DNA of 64,000 bases from an uncultured bacterium (GTDB lineage Bacteria > Actinomycetota > Coriobacteriia > Coriobacteriales > Coriobacteriaceae). Positions 1-10,356 of this stretch are shown piece by piece. The stretch's first letter is position 1, and each line of letters begins with the position of its first letter. The notes below the pieces were generated by a model. That model ran no database searches, was not told the DNA's origin, and saw only the letters and a program-made list of their open reading frames with translations. Where the stretch lies: assembly GCA_905214425.1 (NCBI GenBank), contig CAJMLY010000001.1:62001-126000 (forward strand), written 5' to 3'. Both the position numbers and the translations under genes were made by a program.

Positions 1-1
1 C

Positions 2-340
2 GCCGCGCACATTTCCGCGCTGCGCCGCACGGCCTCCGGTGTTGTTTCCATTGGCGCCTGTCATGCGGTGGAGGAGCTTTCTCCCGAGTCCGCCGTTGGC
101 TTTGCCCTGGATCCCATTGCGGCCCTGGGCGCCACGCGTGTTGACTTGCCGGGCAATCTTGCCGACGACCTGCTCTGCGGCCGACGCATTCCCGTTGAGC
201 GTGCGCTTGCCGATTTCGATGCCTCGAAGGCGCCGTTTGCGTTGGTGCTCGATGGGGGACTCAAGGCGCTCGCCCGCATTGAGGGTGGCCGCTTTGTCAT
301 GGAGCACGTTTTTCCGCAGGCAATCGGCGGTGTTCGATGA
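2..340 (+). CDS. truB: tRNA pseudouridine synthase B, C-terminal part (cut by window start)
   Basis: TruB makes pseudouridine 55 in the T-loop of most tRNAs. Only the last ~112 residues are present. The reading frame is open from base 2 and begins AAHISALRRTASG, which matches the conserved GGHLSALRRTRSG-type segment after the catalytic domain of TruB; the rest fits its small C-terminal domain. The catalytic aspartate lies upstream of the window. The TGA stop overlaps the ATG of ribF (ATGA), so the two are translationally coupled, and truB-ribF is a very common bacterial pair. The product call is based on the short motif plus this neighbour. Confidence 0.85.
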   Translation, partial: AAHISALRRTASGVVSIGACHAVEELSPESAVGFALDPIAALGATRVDLPGNLADDLLCGRRIPVERALADFDASKAPFALVLDGGLKALARIEGGRFVMEHVFPQAIGGVR

Positions 341-1344
341 TGTTGTCCGCTCGCGAGCTCGCGCGTATCTTTTTCGCGGGCGAGTCGGACGAGGCTCGCA
401 TCGTTACTGCCGATGCGTTTGATAAGTGTGAGCACCTGGGTGCCGCCTCGATCGCCATTGGCGTGTTCGATGGCGTGCACCGTGGACACCAGGAGCTCAT
501 TGCGGCGCTTGTCCGCGATGCCCGTGCCCATGGCTGCAAGGCGGTCGTAGTTACCTTCGATCCCGACCCGGACGTTGTGGTGAGCTCTTCGCCCGCTCGA
601 AAATTGATGACGACGGCCGACCGTCTGCATGCCTTGGCTCAGACCGGGGTCGATGCAGTGGTGGCTGTTCCCTTTACGCCTGAGGTTGCGGCGCTTGACC
701 ATGTTGATTTTCTCTCGCTGGTGTCGCGCGTGGTTGACATTCGATCGATTCGGGTTGGTAGCGACTTTAGGCTGGGTCGTGGCGGAGCTTCTGGTGTTGC
801 CGAGATGCGCGCCTGGGGTTCCGAGCACGGCGTTGACGTGTATGGTCACGACCTGCTTTGCGAGGGCGGTGAGGCCATTTGCGCCACCCGCATTCGCCAT
901 GAGCTGGGACAGGGTCATGTGGAGCTTGCTGCTGAGTTACTCGGCCGTCCGTATATGGTGCGCGGCGGTGTTATTCGCGGCCGTCACGAGGGTTCTGGCA
1001 TGGGCTTTCCCACGGCAAACCTACAAGTTCCCGATGGTATTCAGGTGCCTGCGGACGGCGTGTATGAGGGCCTGGTGCTGGTCGATGATACCGTGTGGCC
1101 CTCTGCCGTGAACGTCGGCCTGCCGCCAACGTATGCTGACGATGCAGCATCTGCGCATCTCGAGGCTAATTTAATTGGTTATTCGGGCGACCTTTACGGC
1201 TCTTCTGTTTCGCTGGCGTTTACGCGTTGGCTGCGTCCGTCGCGCGTGTTCGATTCGCTGGATGAGTTGATCGCGACCGTCGAGGGTAATATCGAGGACA
1301 TTCGTCACAACTTGGGTGAGCAGGGGGTGAGCATCCGTGATTAG
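337..1344 (+). CDS. ribF: Bifunctional riboflavin kinase / FAD synthetase
   Basis: This 335-residue protein converts riboflavin to FMN and then FAD in the cytoplasm. The N-terminal nucleotidyltransferase domain carries FDGVHRGHQ (about residues 44-52), the HxGH-type adenylylation motif, followed by VTFDPDP. The C-terminal riboflavin kinase domain starts near residue 205 and has the GFPTANL motif and the downstream NVG segment. The length is normal for the family. The gene overlaps truB by 4 bases and its end overlaps the GTG start of dnaG by 8 bases, so it sits in the middle of an operon. Two adjacent ATG codons (337, 340) are possible starts. Confidence 0.95.
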   Translation: MMLSARELARIFFAGESDEARIVTADAFDKCEHLGAASIAIGVFDGVHRGHQELIAALVRDARAHGCKAVVVTFDPDPDVVVSSSPARKLMTTADRLHALAQTGVDAVVAVPFTPEVAALDHVDFLSLVSRVVDIRSIRVGSDFRLGRGGASGVAEMRAWGSEHGVDVYGHDLLCEGGEAICATRIRHELGQGHVELAAELLGRPYMVRGGVIRGRHEGSGMGFPTANLQVPDGIQVPADGVYEGLVLVDDTVWPSAVNVGLPPTYADDAASAHLEANLIGYSGDLYGSSVSLAFTRWLRPSRVFDSLDELIATVEGNIEDIRHNLGEQGVSIRD

Positions 1345-3445
1345 CGATGAGGAAAAAGACCAGGTACGCGCTGCGTCCGACTTAGTCGCCATCGTGCAGG
1401 AAACGGTTGAGCTCAAGCCTCGCGGCCATGAGTTTTGGGGTTGCTGTCCCTTTCATGGCGAAAAGACGCCGTCCTTCCACATTATTCCCGCCACGCAGGT
1501 GTGGCACTGCTTTGGTTGCGGCGAGGGTGGCGACGTCTTCACCTATATCATGAAGCGCGAGAACCTGAGCTTTCCCGAGTCAATCCGTTATTTGGCCGAT
1601 CGCGCGGGTATTGAGCTGCATGACATCGGAGATCGCCGCGAGCGCGGTACCAAGCGTGCCCGCATCTACGATTTGTGCGCCGAGACCGCCCAGTTCTACC
1701 ACACGATGCTTATGCGCGGTAAGGACGGCCGTCCGCGCGAGTACTTTGCCAGCCGCGGCATGGGTGGCGACGTCTGCCGCCGCTACTGCCTGGGCTTTGC
1801 GCCGGGTCGCAACGCGCTGGTATCGCACCTGTCGCAGGCGGGCTTTACTCCGCAGGAGATGATCGACGCCAACGTGGCTGTGAGTCGCGGGCGTGGGCAG
1901 CTTGCCGACCGCTTCTACGACCGCGTGATGTTTCCCATCTTTGATGAGCAGGGTCACAACATCGCCTTTGGCGGTCGCATCATGGGAGACGGCCAACCCA
2001 AGTACCTCAACACCGCCGAGACGAGCGTATTTCATAAAAAGCGAAACCTCTACGGCTTTAATTGGGCCAAGGAGTTTATCGTCGCTCAGGATACCGCCAT
2101 CGTGGTAGAGGGCTATACCGACTGCATCGCCTGTTGGGAGGCGGGGATTAAAAACGTTGTCGCTACGCTGGGCACCGCGCTCACGGAGCATCATGTCAAG
2201 ACGCTCACCCGCTTTGCCAAGCGCATCGTGTATATGTTTGACGGCGATGCCGCGGGCCAGAAGGCCGCCCGTCGCGCGATTCAGTTTATCGAACAGGATT
2301 CGATGGACCTGCGCTGCGTGGTGCTGCCCGACGGCAACGATCCCATGGAGTTCATCACGGCGCATGGTGGCGAGGCACTGCAGGCGCGCATCGACGCTGC
2401 CGAGCCCCTCATGGACTTTGTCTACCGTTCGCTGCAGGAGTCGAGCGACATCACCACACCGGGCGGTCGCGCCAAGGCGCTGGAAGATGCGCTGACGCTT
2501 ATCTATCCGCTGCGCGATAGCTATATGATCGATACGTACTTTATCCAGATTGCCGATCTGCTGGGTTTGGATCTGGAAACAGTGCGTGCGAGCTCGGGCC
2601 GCGTGTTTCGCGATGTCGCCAAGCGCGAGGATGCGGAGCGTCGCCGTGAACAGAACTATGAACGCCAGCGGGCGCAAGCCGAGCGCTCTGGTGGCGCGGG
2701 CGGTCGGGCGTCGGGTTCTCGCGATGCCGGTCGCGGCGCTTGGGCATCGGGCGCGACGCCGCCAGTGTCTGCGCCGGTCGAGGAAGAACCGTACGACTAC
2801 GTCCCGCTCGATGCCTATGGCGCTGCACCAGTGGAGGTCGTTGACGACTTGCCGCCAATCGATGTGCCCGATGGTGTGGGCGCTGTGCCTGTGGCTGATG
2901 GTTTGGGCGCACCGGCTGCGGCGGCGCCGATGGTTCTTACCGATCTGGAGCGTAAGTCCTTGGCAGGGGAGCGCGAGCTGCTGACCATGCTCACGAGCTA
3001 CCCCGACTTGTTCCGCACGTATGCCGACCGCATCTGCTCCATCGAGTGGGTTGACCCACGTCACGAGTCCATCGCATGGGCCGTTCTGGCAACGCCGCCG
3101 GGAACCGATCCTGCAGCCTGCATGGATGCGGCGCGCTCGGTGTGTCCCGATGCGGCAACGCTTGTGAGTGCCGGGCGCATCTCGGCGACGAGCAAGCACC
3201 CCACCGAGACGAACATCGTGTTTATGCTCGATACGCTCGAGCTCTACACCATCAAGCGCCGCATGCGTGCCGCACAGGCCAAGCTGCGCCAGGACCGTTC
3301 GCTCGATGATGAGGCCCGTCGCGCGCTGACCGTTCAGGCCGCGCAGGATTCGCAGCGTCAACGCGAACTGCAAAAGTCGATCGGCGGTGTGGCGGACCCG
3401 TTCCGTTTGATCGGTCTGGAGGCCGCAGGCACAGAACAGGCCTAG
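1337..3445 (+). CDS. dnaG: DNA primase
   Basis: DnaG lays down RNA primers for replication. The 702-residue product has an N-terminal CHC2 zinc ribbon (Cys37-x2-His40 and Cys58-x2-Cys61), the RNA polymerase core with a Toprim fold (VVEGYTDCIA then YMFDGDAAGQKAA, supplying the metal-binding acidic residues), and a C-terminal DnaB-interaction region. Between core and C-terminus lies a low-complexity Arg/Ala/Pro/Val-rich linker of roughly 120 residues (about 430-540), longer than in many primases. It starts with GTG inside the end of ribF. dnaG followed by rpoD is the ancient macromolecular synthesis operon order, here with about 110 bases between the two. Confidence 0.96.
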   Translation: MISDEEKDQVRAASDLVAIVQETVELKPRGHEFWGCCPFHGEKTPSFHIIPATQVWHCFGCGEGGDVFTYIMKRENLSFPESIRYLADRAGIELHDIGDRRERGTKRARIYDLCAETAQFYHTMLMRGKDGRPREYFASRGMGGDVCRRYCLGFAPGRNALVSHLSQAGFTPQEMIDANVAVSRGRGQLADRFYDRVMFPIFDEQGHNIAFGGRIMGDGQPKYLNTAETSVFHKKRNLYGFNWAKEFIVAQDTAIVVEGYTDCIACWEAGIKNVVATLGTALTEHHVKTLTRFAKRIVYMFDGDAAGQKAARRAIQFIEQDSMDLRCVVLPDGNDPMEFITAHGGEALQARIDAAEPLMDFVYRSLQESSDITTPGGRAKALEDALTLIYPLRDSYMIDTYFIQIADLLGLDLETVRASSGRVFRDVAKREDAERRREQNYERQRAQAERSGGAGGRASGSRDAGRGAWASGATPPVSAPVEEEPYDYVPLDAYGAAPVEVVDDLPPIDVPDGVGAVPVADGLGAPAAAAPMVLTDLERKSLAGERELLTMLTSYPDLFRTYADRICSIEWVDPRHESIAWAVLATPPGTDPAACMDAARSVCPDAATLVSAGRISATSKHPTETNIVFMLDTLELYTIKRRMRAAQAKLRQDRSLDDEARRALTVQAAQDSQRQRELQKSIGGVADPFRLIGLEAAGTEQA

Positions 3446-3555
3446 ATGTTGTGGTCAACCAGCGTATTCTCGCCTATATCCAGTCCTCTTTTTGGGTATA
3501 GACGTCAATGTGTGTGCTAAAGTATTGAGTCCTGTGGACTATGAAGGGAGAATCT

Positions 3556-4905
<1,350 letters not shown>

Positions 4906-4913
4906 TCAAGCAA

Positions 4914-4950
4914 GAAGCGCCCTCAAGCACATCTGCTTGGGGGCGCTTTC
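4914..4950 (+). terminator. Intrinsic terminator after rpoD
   Basis: Arms AGCGCCCTCAAGCA and TGCTTGGGGGCGCT form a GC-rich hairpin with a short loop, followed by a short T run. It lies 9 bases past the rpoD stop. Confidence 0.8.
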
Positions 4951-4954
4951 ATGT

Positions 4955-5008
4955 AGTCGTTGGGGACGTTCTTGAATGACTAGTCGTTCAAGAACGTCCC
5001 CAATGACT
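4955..5008. repeat. 54-nt near-perfect palindrome (REP-like, family A)
   Basis: The segment is self-complementary over its whole length around a central CTAG; only two base pairs are T-G rather than Watson-Crick. The half-site reads GTCRTTGGGGACGTTCTTGA. It directly follows the rpoD terminator and precedes the tRNA promoter. There is no T tract, so it is not an ordinary terminator. A shorter relative with the same ends (AGTCATTGG, AATGACTAG) lies at 25325-25354, which suggests a dispersed palindromic repeat. Confidence 0.8.
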
Positions 5009-5035
5009 GGGTCGGAAAATTTCTTAAAAAAGTTC

Positions 5036-5063
5036 TTGCCCTAAGCTGATTCGTCCGTATAAT
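5036..5063 (+). promoter_or_regulatory. Promoter of the tRNA-Asn pair
   Basis: TTGCCC (-35, 5036-5041), a 16-base spacer and a consensus TATAAT (-10, 5058-5063) lie 30 bases before the first tRNA. Confidence 0.75.
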
Positions 5064-5093
5064 AAACTTCGTTGCTTGAGAGCACGCACCTAT

Positions 5094-5168
5094 TCCTCGG
5101 TAGCTCAATGGTAGAGCACGCGGCTGTTAACCGCGCTGTTGTAGGTTCGAGTCCTACCCGGGGAGCCA
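5094..5168 (+). tRNA. tRNA-Asn (GUU), copy 1
   Basis: A 75-nt cloverleaf with encoded CCA. The acceptor stem TCCTCGG pairs with CCGGGGA, discriminator G. The anticodon arm is CGCGG-CTGTTAA-CCGCG with anticodon GTT, reading AAC/AAU. The T-arm is GTAGG-TTCGAGT-CCTAC. Confidence 0.97.
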
Positions 5169-5201
5169 GAATTTTCCAGCCCTTTCCGTTGGGCTTTAAA
5201 T

Positions 5202-5276
5202 TCCTCGGTAGCTCAATGGTAGAGCACGCGGCTGTTAACCGCGCTGTTGTAGGTTCGAGTCCTACCCGGGGAGCCA
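5202..5276 (+). tRNA. tRNA-Asn (GUU), copy 2
   Basis: Identical in sequence to the copy 33 bases upstream, including the encoded CCA, and presumably co-transcribed from the same promoter. A terminator follows at once. Confidence 0.97.
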
Positions 5277-5282
5277 GGTTGT

Positions 5283-5312
5283 AAAACCCGTCGCTTATGC
5301 GGCGGGTTTTTT
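5283..5312 (+). terminator. Terminator of the tRNA operon
   Basis: Arms CCCGTCGC and GCGGCGGG with a TTAT loop, preceded by AAAA and followed by TTTTTT. Confidence 0.85.
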
Positions 5313-5470
5313 CATGTCGCGATCGCTTGGCGCGAACGTTACCGTATCAACATTTCGTGTCGAGGATGTAATCCCGCGACCCGCCACCTCAACATGGCGC
5401 GGTCGTTGTAGAATATTGCAATGATTGCTCCCACGAGATGGTGCCGCGAGCACCAGATAAGGAGATTCTT

Positions 5471-5827
5471 GTGTCTGAGACCATTAACGGCAGCCTGAGC
5501 GTCTCGAACGACGTTATTGCCGATATTGCCGGTTATGCCGCGATGACGTGCTACGGCGTCGTCGGTATGGCTGAGCAGCTCCAGGGCGCCGAGAGCGTGC
5601 GCCTCCTTGCCGGTCAGCGCCTCCGCAAGGGCGTGCTTGTCTCCGCCGACGAGAACGGCCTTACGGTCGATCTTCACGTCGTGCTCGAGAACGGCGTCAA
5701 CATGAAGTCCGTCTGCCACAATCTTTCGAGCTCCGTTGCCTTCACTCTGCAGGAGATCGCCCAGATCGATCCCGCCAGCCTTAAGATCGGCATCCATATC
5801 GACGCGCTCAAGAGCCGTCTGAACTAG
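5471..5827 (+). CDS. Asp23/Gls24 family protein (YloU-like)
   Basis: A 118-residue Asp23/Gls24 (DUF322) protein. The family has small alpha/beta proteins tied to envelope stress and lipid metabolism, with no known enzymatic activity. The signature segments are visible: INGSLSVSNDVIADIAGYAA at the N-terminus, then GVVGMAEQL, and VDLHVVLENGVN in the middle. The start is GTG 5471, with AAGGAGA 7 bases upstream; an in-frame ATG at 5438 precedes the ribosome-binding site and is unlikely. It lies 27 bases before fakA, the same order as yloU-yloV in Bacillus. A second family member is at 51437. Confidence 0.9.
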   Translation: MSETINGSLSVSNDVIADIAGYAAMTCYGVVGMAEQLQGAESVRLLAGQRLRKGVLVSADENGLTVDLHVVLENGVNMKSVCHNLSSSVAFTLQEIAQIDPASLKIGIHIDALKSRLN

Positions 5828-5854
5828 CATCCGAAAACGGAGATTCAAATACCC

Positions 5855-7516
5855 ATGATTGCAAAGACCATTCGCACCTGTTTTCCGATCGCTGCGGCTG
5901 CTGTTTCCGACAAGGCCGAGGAGATCAACAAGCTCAACGTCTTCCCCGTACCCGACGGCGACACCGGTACCAACATGTCGCTCACGCTCGCTTCGGTGAC
6001 CAAGGAGCTCTCCGCCCTTCCTGCCGACGCCGACATGGAAGCCATCGCCGGCGCCATCACCCACGGCTCCCTGATGGGTGCCCGCGGCAACTCCGGCGTC
6101 ATCACGTCGCAGATTCTGCGCGGCGTGGCCGAGGGCCTCGTCTCTGCCGATGAGCCTATTACGGCTGCCAACATCGCCTTCGCTTTTCGTCGCGCCGTCA
6201 AGGTCGCCTTCCAGGCCGTCCGCAAGCCCATCGAGGGCACGATCCTCACGGTGCTGCGCGATGTTTCGACCAAGGCCGACGAGTGCGAGAAGAAGAAGTT
6301 CTCGGCCGAGGACGCGCTCGACGCCATCGTCGTCGAGGCGTATCAGTCCGTCGCCCGCACGCCCGACCTGCTGCCCGTTCTGAAGGAGAACGGCGTGGTC
6401 GACTCCGGCGCCTTTGGCTTTGCCATCTTCCTTGAGAACTTCGTGGCCGCAGCACTTGGCCGCAGCACCGTTGTCGAGGATTTCTCCGCTACGTTTGATT
6501 CCGCTGGCTCTGCCCGCGACGCGGCCCTTGGTCGCGTTGAGATCGAGGCCAACGACGACTGGGAGGGCTCGGAGTTCCGCTACTGCAACGAGTTCCTCTT
6601 TAAGGCCGATGCCCCGTTTGACGAGGACGAGTGCCTTAAGTTCCTGGGCTCCATGGGCGACTGCGAGTTGCTCGTGGGTGCCTATCCCGACTACAAGATC
6701 CACGTGCACTCCAACACCCCCAACCTGGTGCTCGAGCACATGCTGCAGCTTGGTCAGATCTATGAGGTCTTTATCCACAACATGGAGATGGAGGCCCATG
6801 ACCGTACCGCTAAGATCCACGAGGATCAGGAGAAGGCCGCCGAGCCCGCGAAGGCCCTGGGCTTTGTCGCCGTTGCCGCCGGTTCCGGTGAGGCCGACAT
6901 CCTCAAGTCCCTCGGCGTTGACGTGATCGTCTCGGGTGGCCAGACCATGAACCCCTCGACCGCCGACCTGTTGGGCGCCGTCGACCAGGTCAACGCGACC
7001 TCGGTCATCATCCTGCCCAATAACGGCAACATCCGCATGGCTGCCGAGGCCGCAGCCTCTGCCTGCACCGACAAGAAGGTCGCCGTCGTTCCCACCAAGA
7101 CCGTCCCGCAGGCGTTCTCCGCGCTGTTCGCCGTCCTGCCCGATTCTGAGCTCGAGGACGCCGTTGCCGCTATGGTTGACGCCATCAGCGAGGTCCGCGA
7201 TGGCGAGGTCACCCGCGCCGTGCGCGACTCCAGCGCCTCGGACGGCTCTCCGATTCACTCCGGTGACGTCATGGGCATCATCGCCGGCTCCATCGACGTG
7301 GTCGGTTCCGACGTGAAGCAGGTCACGCTCGACTGCATCAACCGCATGCAGGAGGAAGAGGAAGGCGACGCGCTGACGATTCTGGCCGGCGAGGAGCTAT
7401 CCGACGAGGCCTTCCAGGAGATCGTCGACGCCATCGAGGAGGCTCAGCCCGATCTGGAGATCGACGCCCATCGTGGCGAGCAGCCGCTCTATCCCGTGAT
7501 CTTCTCGATCGAGTAG
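5855..7516 (+). CDS. fakA: Fatty acid kinase ATP-binding subunit FakA (DAK2/DhaL + DegV-like, YloV)
   Basis: FakA phosphorylates exogenous fatty acids carried by FakB proteins, giving acyl-phosphate for PlsX/PlsY. The 553-residue protein has an N-terminal DhaL domain with NVFPVPDGDTGTNMSLT (nucleotide/Mg-binding aspartates, about residues 27-43) and GNSGVITSQIL, a middle FakA-specific domain and a C-terminal DegV-like region (IVSGGQTMNPST; TLDCINRMQEEEEGDAL near the end). The length is usual. It sits between the Asp23 gene and recG, as in many Firmicutes. plsX lies about 4.8 kb downstream, which fits a shared phospholipid role. No fakB gene is in the window. Confidence 0.93.
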   Translation: MIAKTIRTCFPIAAAAVSDKAEEINKLNVFPVPDGDTGTNMSLTLASVTKELSALPADADMEAIAGAITHGSLMGARGNSGVITSQILRGVAEGLVSADEPITAANIAFAFRRAVKVAFQAVRKPIEGTILTVLRDVSTKADECEKKKFSAEDALDAIVVEAYQSVARTPDLLPVLKENGVVDSGAFGFAIFLENFVAAALGRSTVVEDFSATFDSAGSARDAALGRVEIEANDDWEGSEFRYCNEFLFKADAPFDEDECLKFLGSMGDCELLVGAYPDYKIHVHSNTPNLVLEHMLQLGQIYEVFIHNMEMEAHDRTAKIHEDQEKAAEPAKALGFVAVAAGSGEADILKSLGVDVIVSGGQTMNPSTADLLGAVDQVNATSVIILPNNGNIRMAAEAAASACTDKKVAVVPTKTVPQAFSALFAVLPDSELEDAVAAMVDAISEVRDGEVTRAVRDSSASDGSPIHSGDVMGIIAGSIDVVGSDVKQVTLDCINRMQEEEEGDALTILAGEELSDEAFQEIVDAIEEAQPDLEIDAHRGEQPLYPVIFSIE

Positions 7517-7525
7517 GCTCTGCCT

Positions 7526-9703
7526 ATGTCCGAGCTGTGCTCCGTGCCGCGCGTCTCGGAGCGCTTTGCCCAGAGCAATGCGCTCGACGAGGATATCGCG
7601 CGACTCAAATTTGTTTCGGGTAAACGTGAGGAGGCCCTTCGCCGTCTGGGAATTCGGACGGTGGGGGACCTCCTTCTCCATATCCCTCATCGATACCTTG
7701 ACTTTACCCGTTCGTGGTCCATCGAGATGGCGCCTATCGGTACCGTGTGCACCATCATCGCCACGGTCGACCGTATCGTCCAAAAGCAGCCGCGTCCGCG
7801 TATGCAGGTGACCGAGGTCTCACTCGTTGACGAGACAGGCGTGCTGCAGGTCGCCTTTTTCCGCCAGCCCTGGATTGCCCAGCAGCTTAAGCAGGGCGAC
7901 CGCCTGGCCGTGATGGGTAAGGTCGAATTTGCCTACGGTTTTAAGCAGATGGCCTCGCCGCACTTTGAAAAGCTCGAGGAAGGGCGTGCCGCGGGCACTA
8001 TTCTGCCGGTCCATTATGTGAGTGATGGCGTGAGCCAGGCGTGGATGCGCCGCATCGTAAGCGGCGCGCTCGAGGTCGTCGGCAATCCCTTTGATCCCAT
8101 TCCGGCACGCTTACGCGTTAAGCGTCGCCTGATGAGCAATGCTCGTGCGCTTCGATCGATCCACTTTCCCTCGAGCATGGCTGAGCGCGATATCGCGCGC
8201 GCACGGCTTGCTTATGAGGAGTGCCTTTACCTTCAGCTGGCGCTGCGCCTGCGCAACGATGGCGGCCTGGTCGATGTGGTGCCCTATGCCCACACCGCGG
8301 GCGAGCACCTGGTCGCGCTCAGGGAAGCCCTGCCGTTTTCGCTGAGCGACGAGCAGGAGGCCGCGTTCCAAGATATCCTGCGCGATATGTGCGATGGCGG
8401 GCGCGTGATGAACCGCCTGCTGCTGGGCGATGTCGGTACCGGTAAGACTGCCGTTGCTGCCTGCGCGCTGGCTGTGGCTACCGATAGCGGCACGCAGGCC
8501 TGCGTTATGGCGCCCACGGGCGTGCTGGCGCGCCAATATGCCGATAAGACCGGCCCTCTGTTCTCGCAGGCTGGCATGTCCTGGGCGCTCCTGACGGGTG
8601 CCACGCCGGTCGCAGAGCGCGAGCGCATTCATGCCCAGCTGGAATCGGGCGAGCTCGACGTGCTCTTTGGCACCCACGCGGTGCTTTCAGATAACGTTGC
8701 GTTCAAGCATCTGTCGCTCGTGGTCATCGACGAGCAGCACCGGTTTGGTGTGGGCCAACGTAACGCCCTGCGCGCCAAGGGCCCGGGTGCCGATCTGCTC
8801 GTTATGACTGCGACGCCGATCCCGCGTACGCTGGCGCTTTCGGTCTACGGCGATCTGGACACGAGCATCATCCGCCATCGGCCCGTTCCTGGCGCTGGCG
8901 TGACGACACGCGTGCTCACCGAGTCGAGCCGCGACCTCGCCTATGGCGCCATCCGCGAGGCGCATGCAAAGGGCCAGCAGGCCTACGTGATTTGCCCACT
9001 TGTGGAGCCGAGTGATTCGGCCGATGAGCTGGAAGACGTACCTGGTATCGCCCGCGACGACGAGGGCCGCGTGACGGTCCCCGTGCCGCTGCACGATACG
9101 GCAACCGAGCTCGATCGCCTGCGTCTGGCGTTGCCGGGTTTTGTCATCGAGCGCCTTCACGGCCGCATGCCGGCGGGGGAGAAGGATCGTGTGATCGACG
9201 CCTTCAAGCGTGGCGAGATCGACGTGCTCGTCTCAACTACGGTGGTCGAGGTGGGCGTCGACGTGCCTAACGCCACCGTCATGGTCATCGAGAACGGCGA
9301 GCGCTTTGGGTTGGCTGCCCTGCACCAGCTGCGCGGTCGCGTGGGCCGTGGCAGCGTGTCGGGCACGTGCCTGGTCATGACGCACTCCAAGGGCAACGGT
9401 GGCGCTTCGGCAGCGCAAGATCGCCTGCAATCGCTCGAAAAAACCTCTGATGGCTTTACACTCGCCCAGATGGACCTGCGCCTGCGCCACGAGGGTGAAA
9501 TCCTGGGGTACCGCCAGCACGGCGGTGTGACCCTGCGCTTTGTCGACCTGGATGCCGACGAGGAGCTGATCGAGTGGGCCCATTTGGACGCGATCGAGCT
9601 CTTGCGGTATGCTTGCACCCTTGACTCTGTGGCGACGCGTCCCCTGCGCGATGCAGTCGCCATGCGATATCGACACATTTTTAAGGAGGTCAGCGGAGGA
9701 TGA
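7526..9703 (+). CDS. recG: ATP-dependent DNA helicase RecG
   Basis: RecG remodels stalled forks and branch-migrates Holliday junctions. The 725-residue protein has an N-terminal wedge/OB domain (LLHIPHRYLDF, then VQVTEVSLVDETG-like strands), Walker A GDVGTGKTAVA, a DEQH box in VVIDEQHRFGVGQR, TATPIPRTLALS (motif III) and the C-terminal helicase lobe with VVEVGVDVPNA and QLRGRVGRG. All motor motifs are intact. The start is ATG 7526, 9 bases after fakA. The end overlaps the ATG of rsmD by 4 bases. Confidence 0.96.
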   Translation: MSELCSVPRVSERFAQSNALDEDIARLKFVSGKREEALRRLGIRTVGDLLLHIPHRYLDFTRSWSIEMAPIGTVCTIIATVDRIVQKQPRPRMQVTEVSLVDETGVLQVAFFRQPWIAQQLKQGDRLAVMGKVEFAYGFKQMASPHFEKLEEGRAAGTILPVHYVSDGVSQAWMRRIVSGALEVVGNPFDPIPARLRVKRRLMSNARALRSIHFPSSMAERDIARARLAYEECLYLQLALRLRNDGGLVDVVPYAHTAGEHLVALREALPFSLSDEQEAAFQDILRDMCDGGRVMNRLLLGDVGTGKTAVAACALAVATDSGTQACVMAPTGVLARQYADKTGPLFSQAGMSWALLTGATPVAERERIHAQLESGELDVLFGTHAVLSDNVAFKHLSLVVIDEQHRFGVGQRNALRAKGPGADLLVMTATPIPRTLALSVYGDLDTSIIRHRPVPGAGVTTRVLTESSRDLAYGAIREAHAKGQQAYVICPLVEPSDSADELEDVPGIARDDEGRVTVPVPLHDTATELDRLRLALPGFVIERLHGRMPAGEKDRVIDAFKRGEIDVLVSTTVVEVGVDVPNATVMVIENGERFGLAALHQLRGRVGRGSVSGTCLVMTHSKGNGGASAAQDRLQSLEKTSDGFTLAQMDLRLRHEGEILGYRQHGGVTLRFVDLDADEELIEWAHLDAIELLRYACTLDSVATRPLRDAVAMRYRHIFKEVSGG

Positions 9704-10356
9704 GAATCATCGGCGGCGAATGGCGCGGTCGTAAGATCGAAGAGCCCCGTGGTCGCGATGTCACCCGCCCCACGACCGATCGTGTGCGCGAGGCATGCGC
9801 ATCTATGGTCATGTCGGCATTCGATTTCGATTTGGACGAGGTTCGTGTGCTGGACGCCTTTGGCGGCTCCGGTGCCTTAGGGTTAGAGATGCTCTCTCGT
9901 GGGGCCCGCTCGCTCACGACGTTTGAGATCGATCGCAACGCCGCGCGGCTCATTACCAAGAATATCGAGTCGCTCTGCCGTGACCGTGCGCGCTGGCGCG
10001 TGGTGACGGGTGACGTGCTGGCGAGCGCCTCGCGCGGCCGCGTGCCGGGCGGCCCCTTTGATCTGGTCCTGCTCGACCCGCCCTATGCTTTTGGTGCCGA
10101 GCCGGTCGAGGAACTGCTGCAGAACCTGGCTCAGCAGGGTTTACTTGCACCTGGCGCTTACGCCTTGTTTGAGCATGCCGCTGCCGATGCGGGCGCGCAT
10201 CCGGCAGGCTTTGAGACTGTACGTGAGAAGCGCTACGGCATTACCTCGGTCGACCTGCTTCGTTGGGTCGGCGATAACGATGGCGAGGGCGATAACGCCG
10301 GCACCGATGCTGACAACAACGATGCCACGACGTTTCAGGAGGATGCTCATGAGTGA
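9700..10356 (+). CDS. rsmD: 16S rRNA (guanine(966)-N2)-methyltransferase
   Basis: RsmD methylates G966 in 16S rRNA using S-adenosylmethionine. The 218-residue protein begins MRIIGGEWRGRKIEEP, typical of the family. It has the SAM-binding segment DAFGGSGALGLEMLSRGA (about residues 50-67) and the catalytic LLDPPYAF (the N/DPPY motif). The last ~20 residues are an acidic, Asp/Asn-rich tail not needed for the fold. It overlaps recG by 4 bases and coaD by 8 bases; rsmD-coaD is a widespread pair. Confidence 0.94.
   Translation: MRIIGGEWRGRKIEEPRGRDVTRPTTDRVREACASMVMSAFDFDLDEVRVLDAFGGSGALGLEMLSRGARSLTTFEIDRNAARLITKNIESLCRDRARWRVVTGDVLASASRGRVPGGPFDLVLLDPPYAFGAEPVEELLQNLAQQGLLAPGAYALFEHAAADAGAHPAGFETVREKRYGITSVDLLRWVGDNDGEGDNAGTDADNNDATTFQEDAHE

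Noticed and set aside
5072..5284. Open frame across the two tRNA genes
   Set aside because: It translates the tRNA sequence twice; the region is RNA genes with full cloverleaf features.
5339..7258. Minus-strand open frame opposite fakA
   Set aside because: Shadow; the coding strand holds Asp23 and FakA with clear motifs. The same applies to minus-strand frames opposite ptsI (60054-61838), smc (15869-17911) and dnaG (1580-3373).
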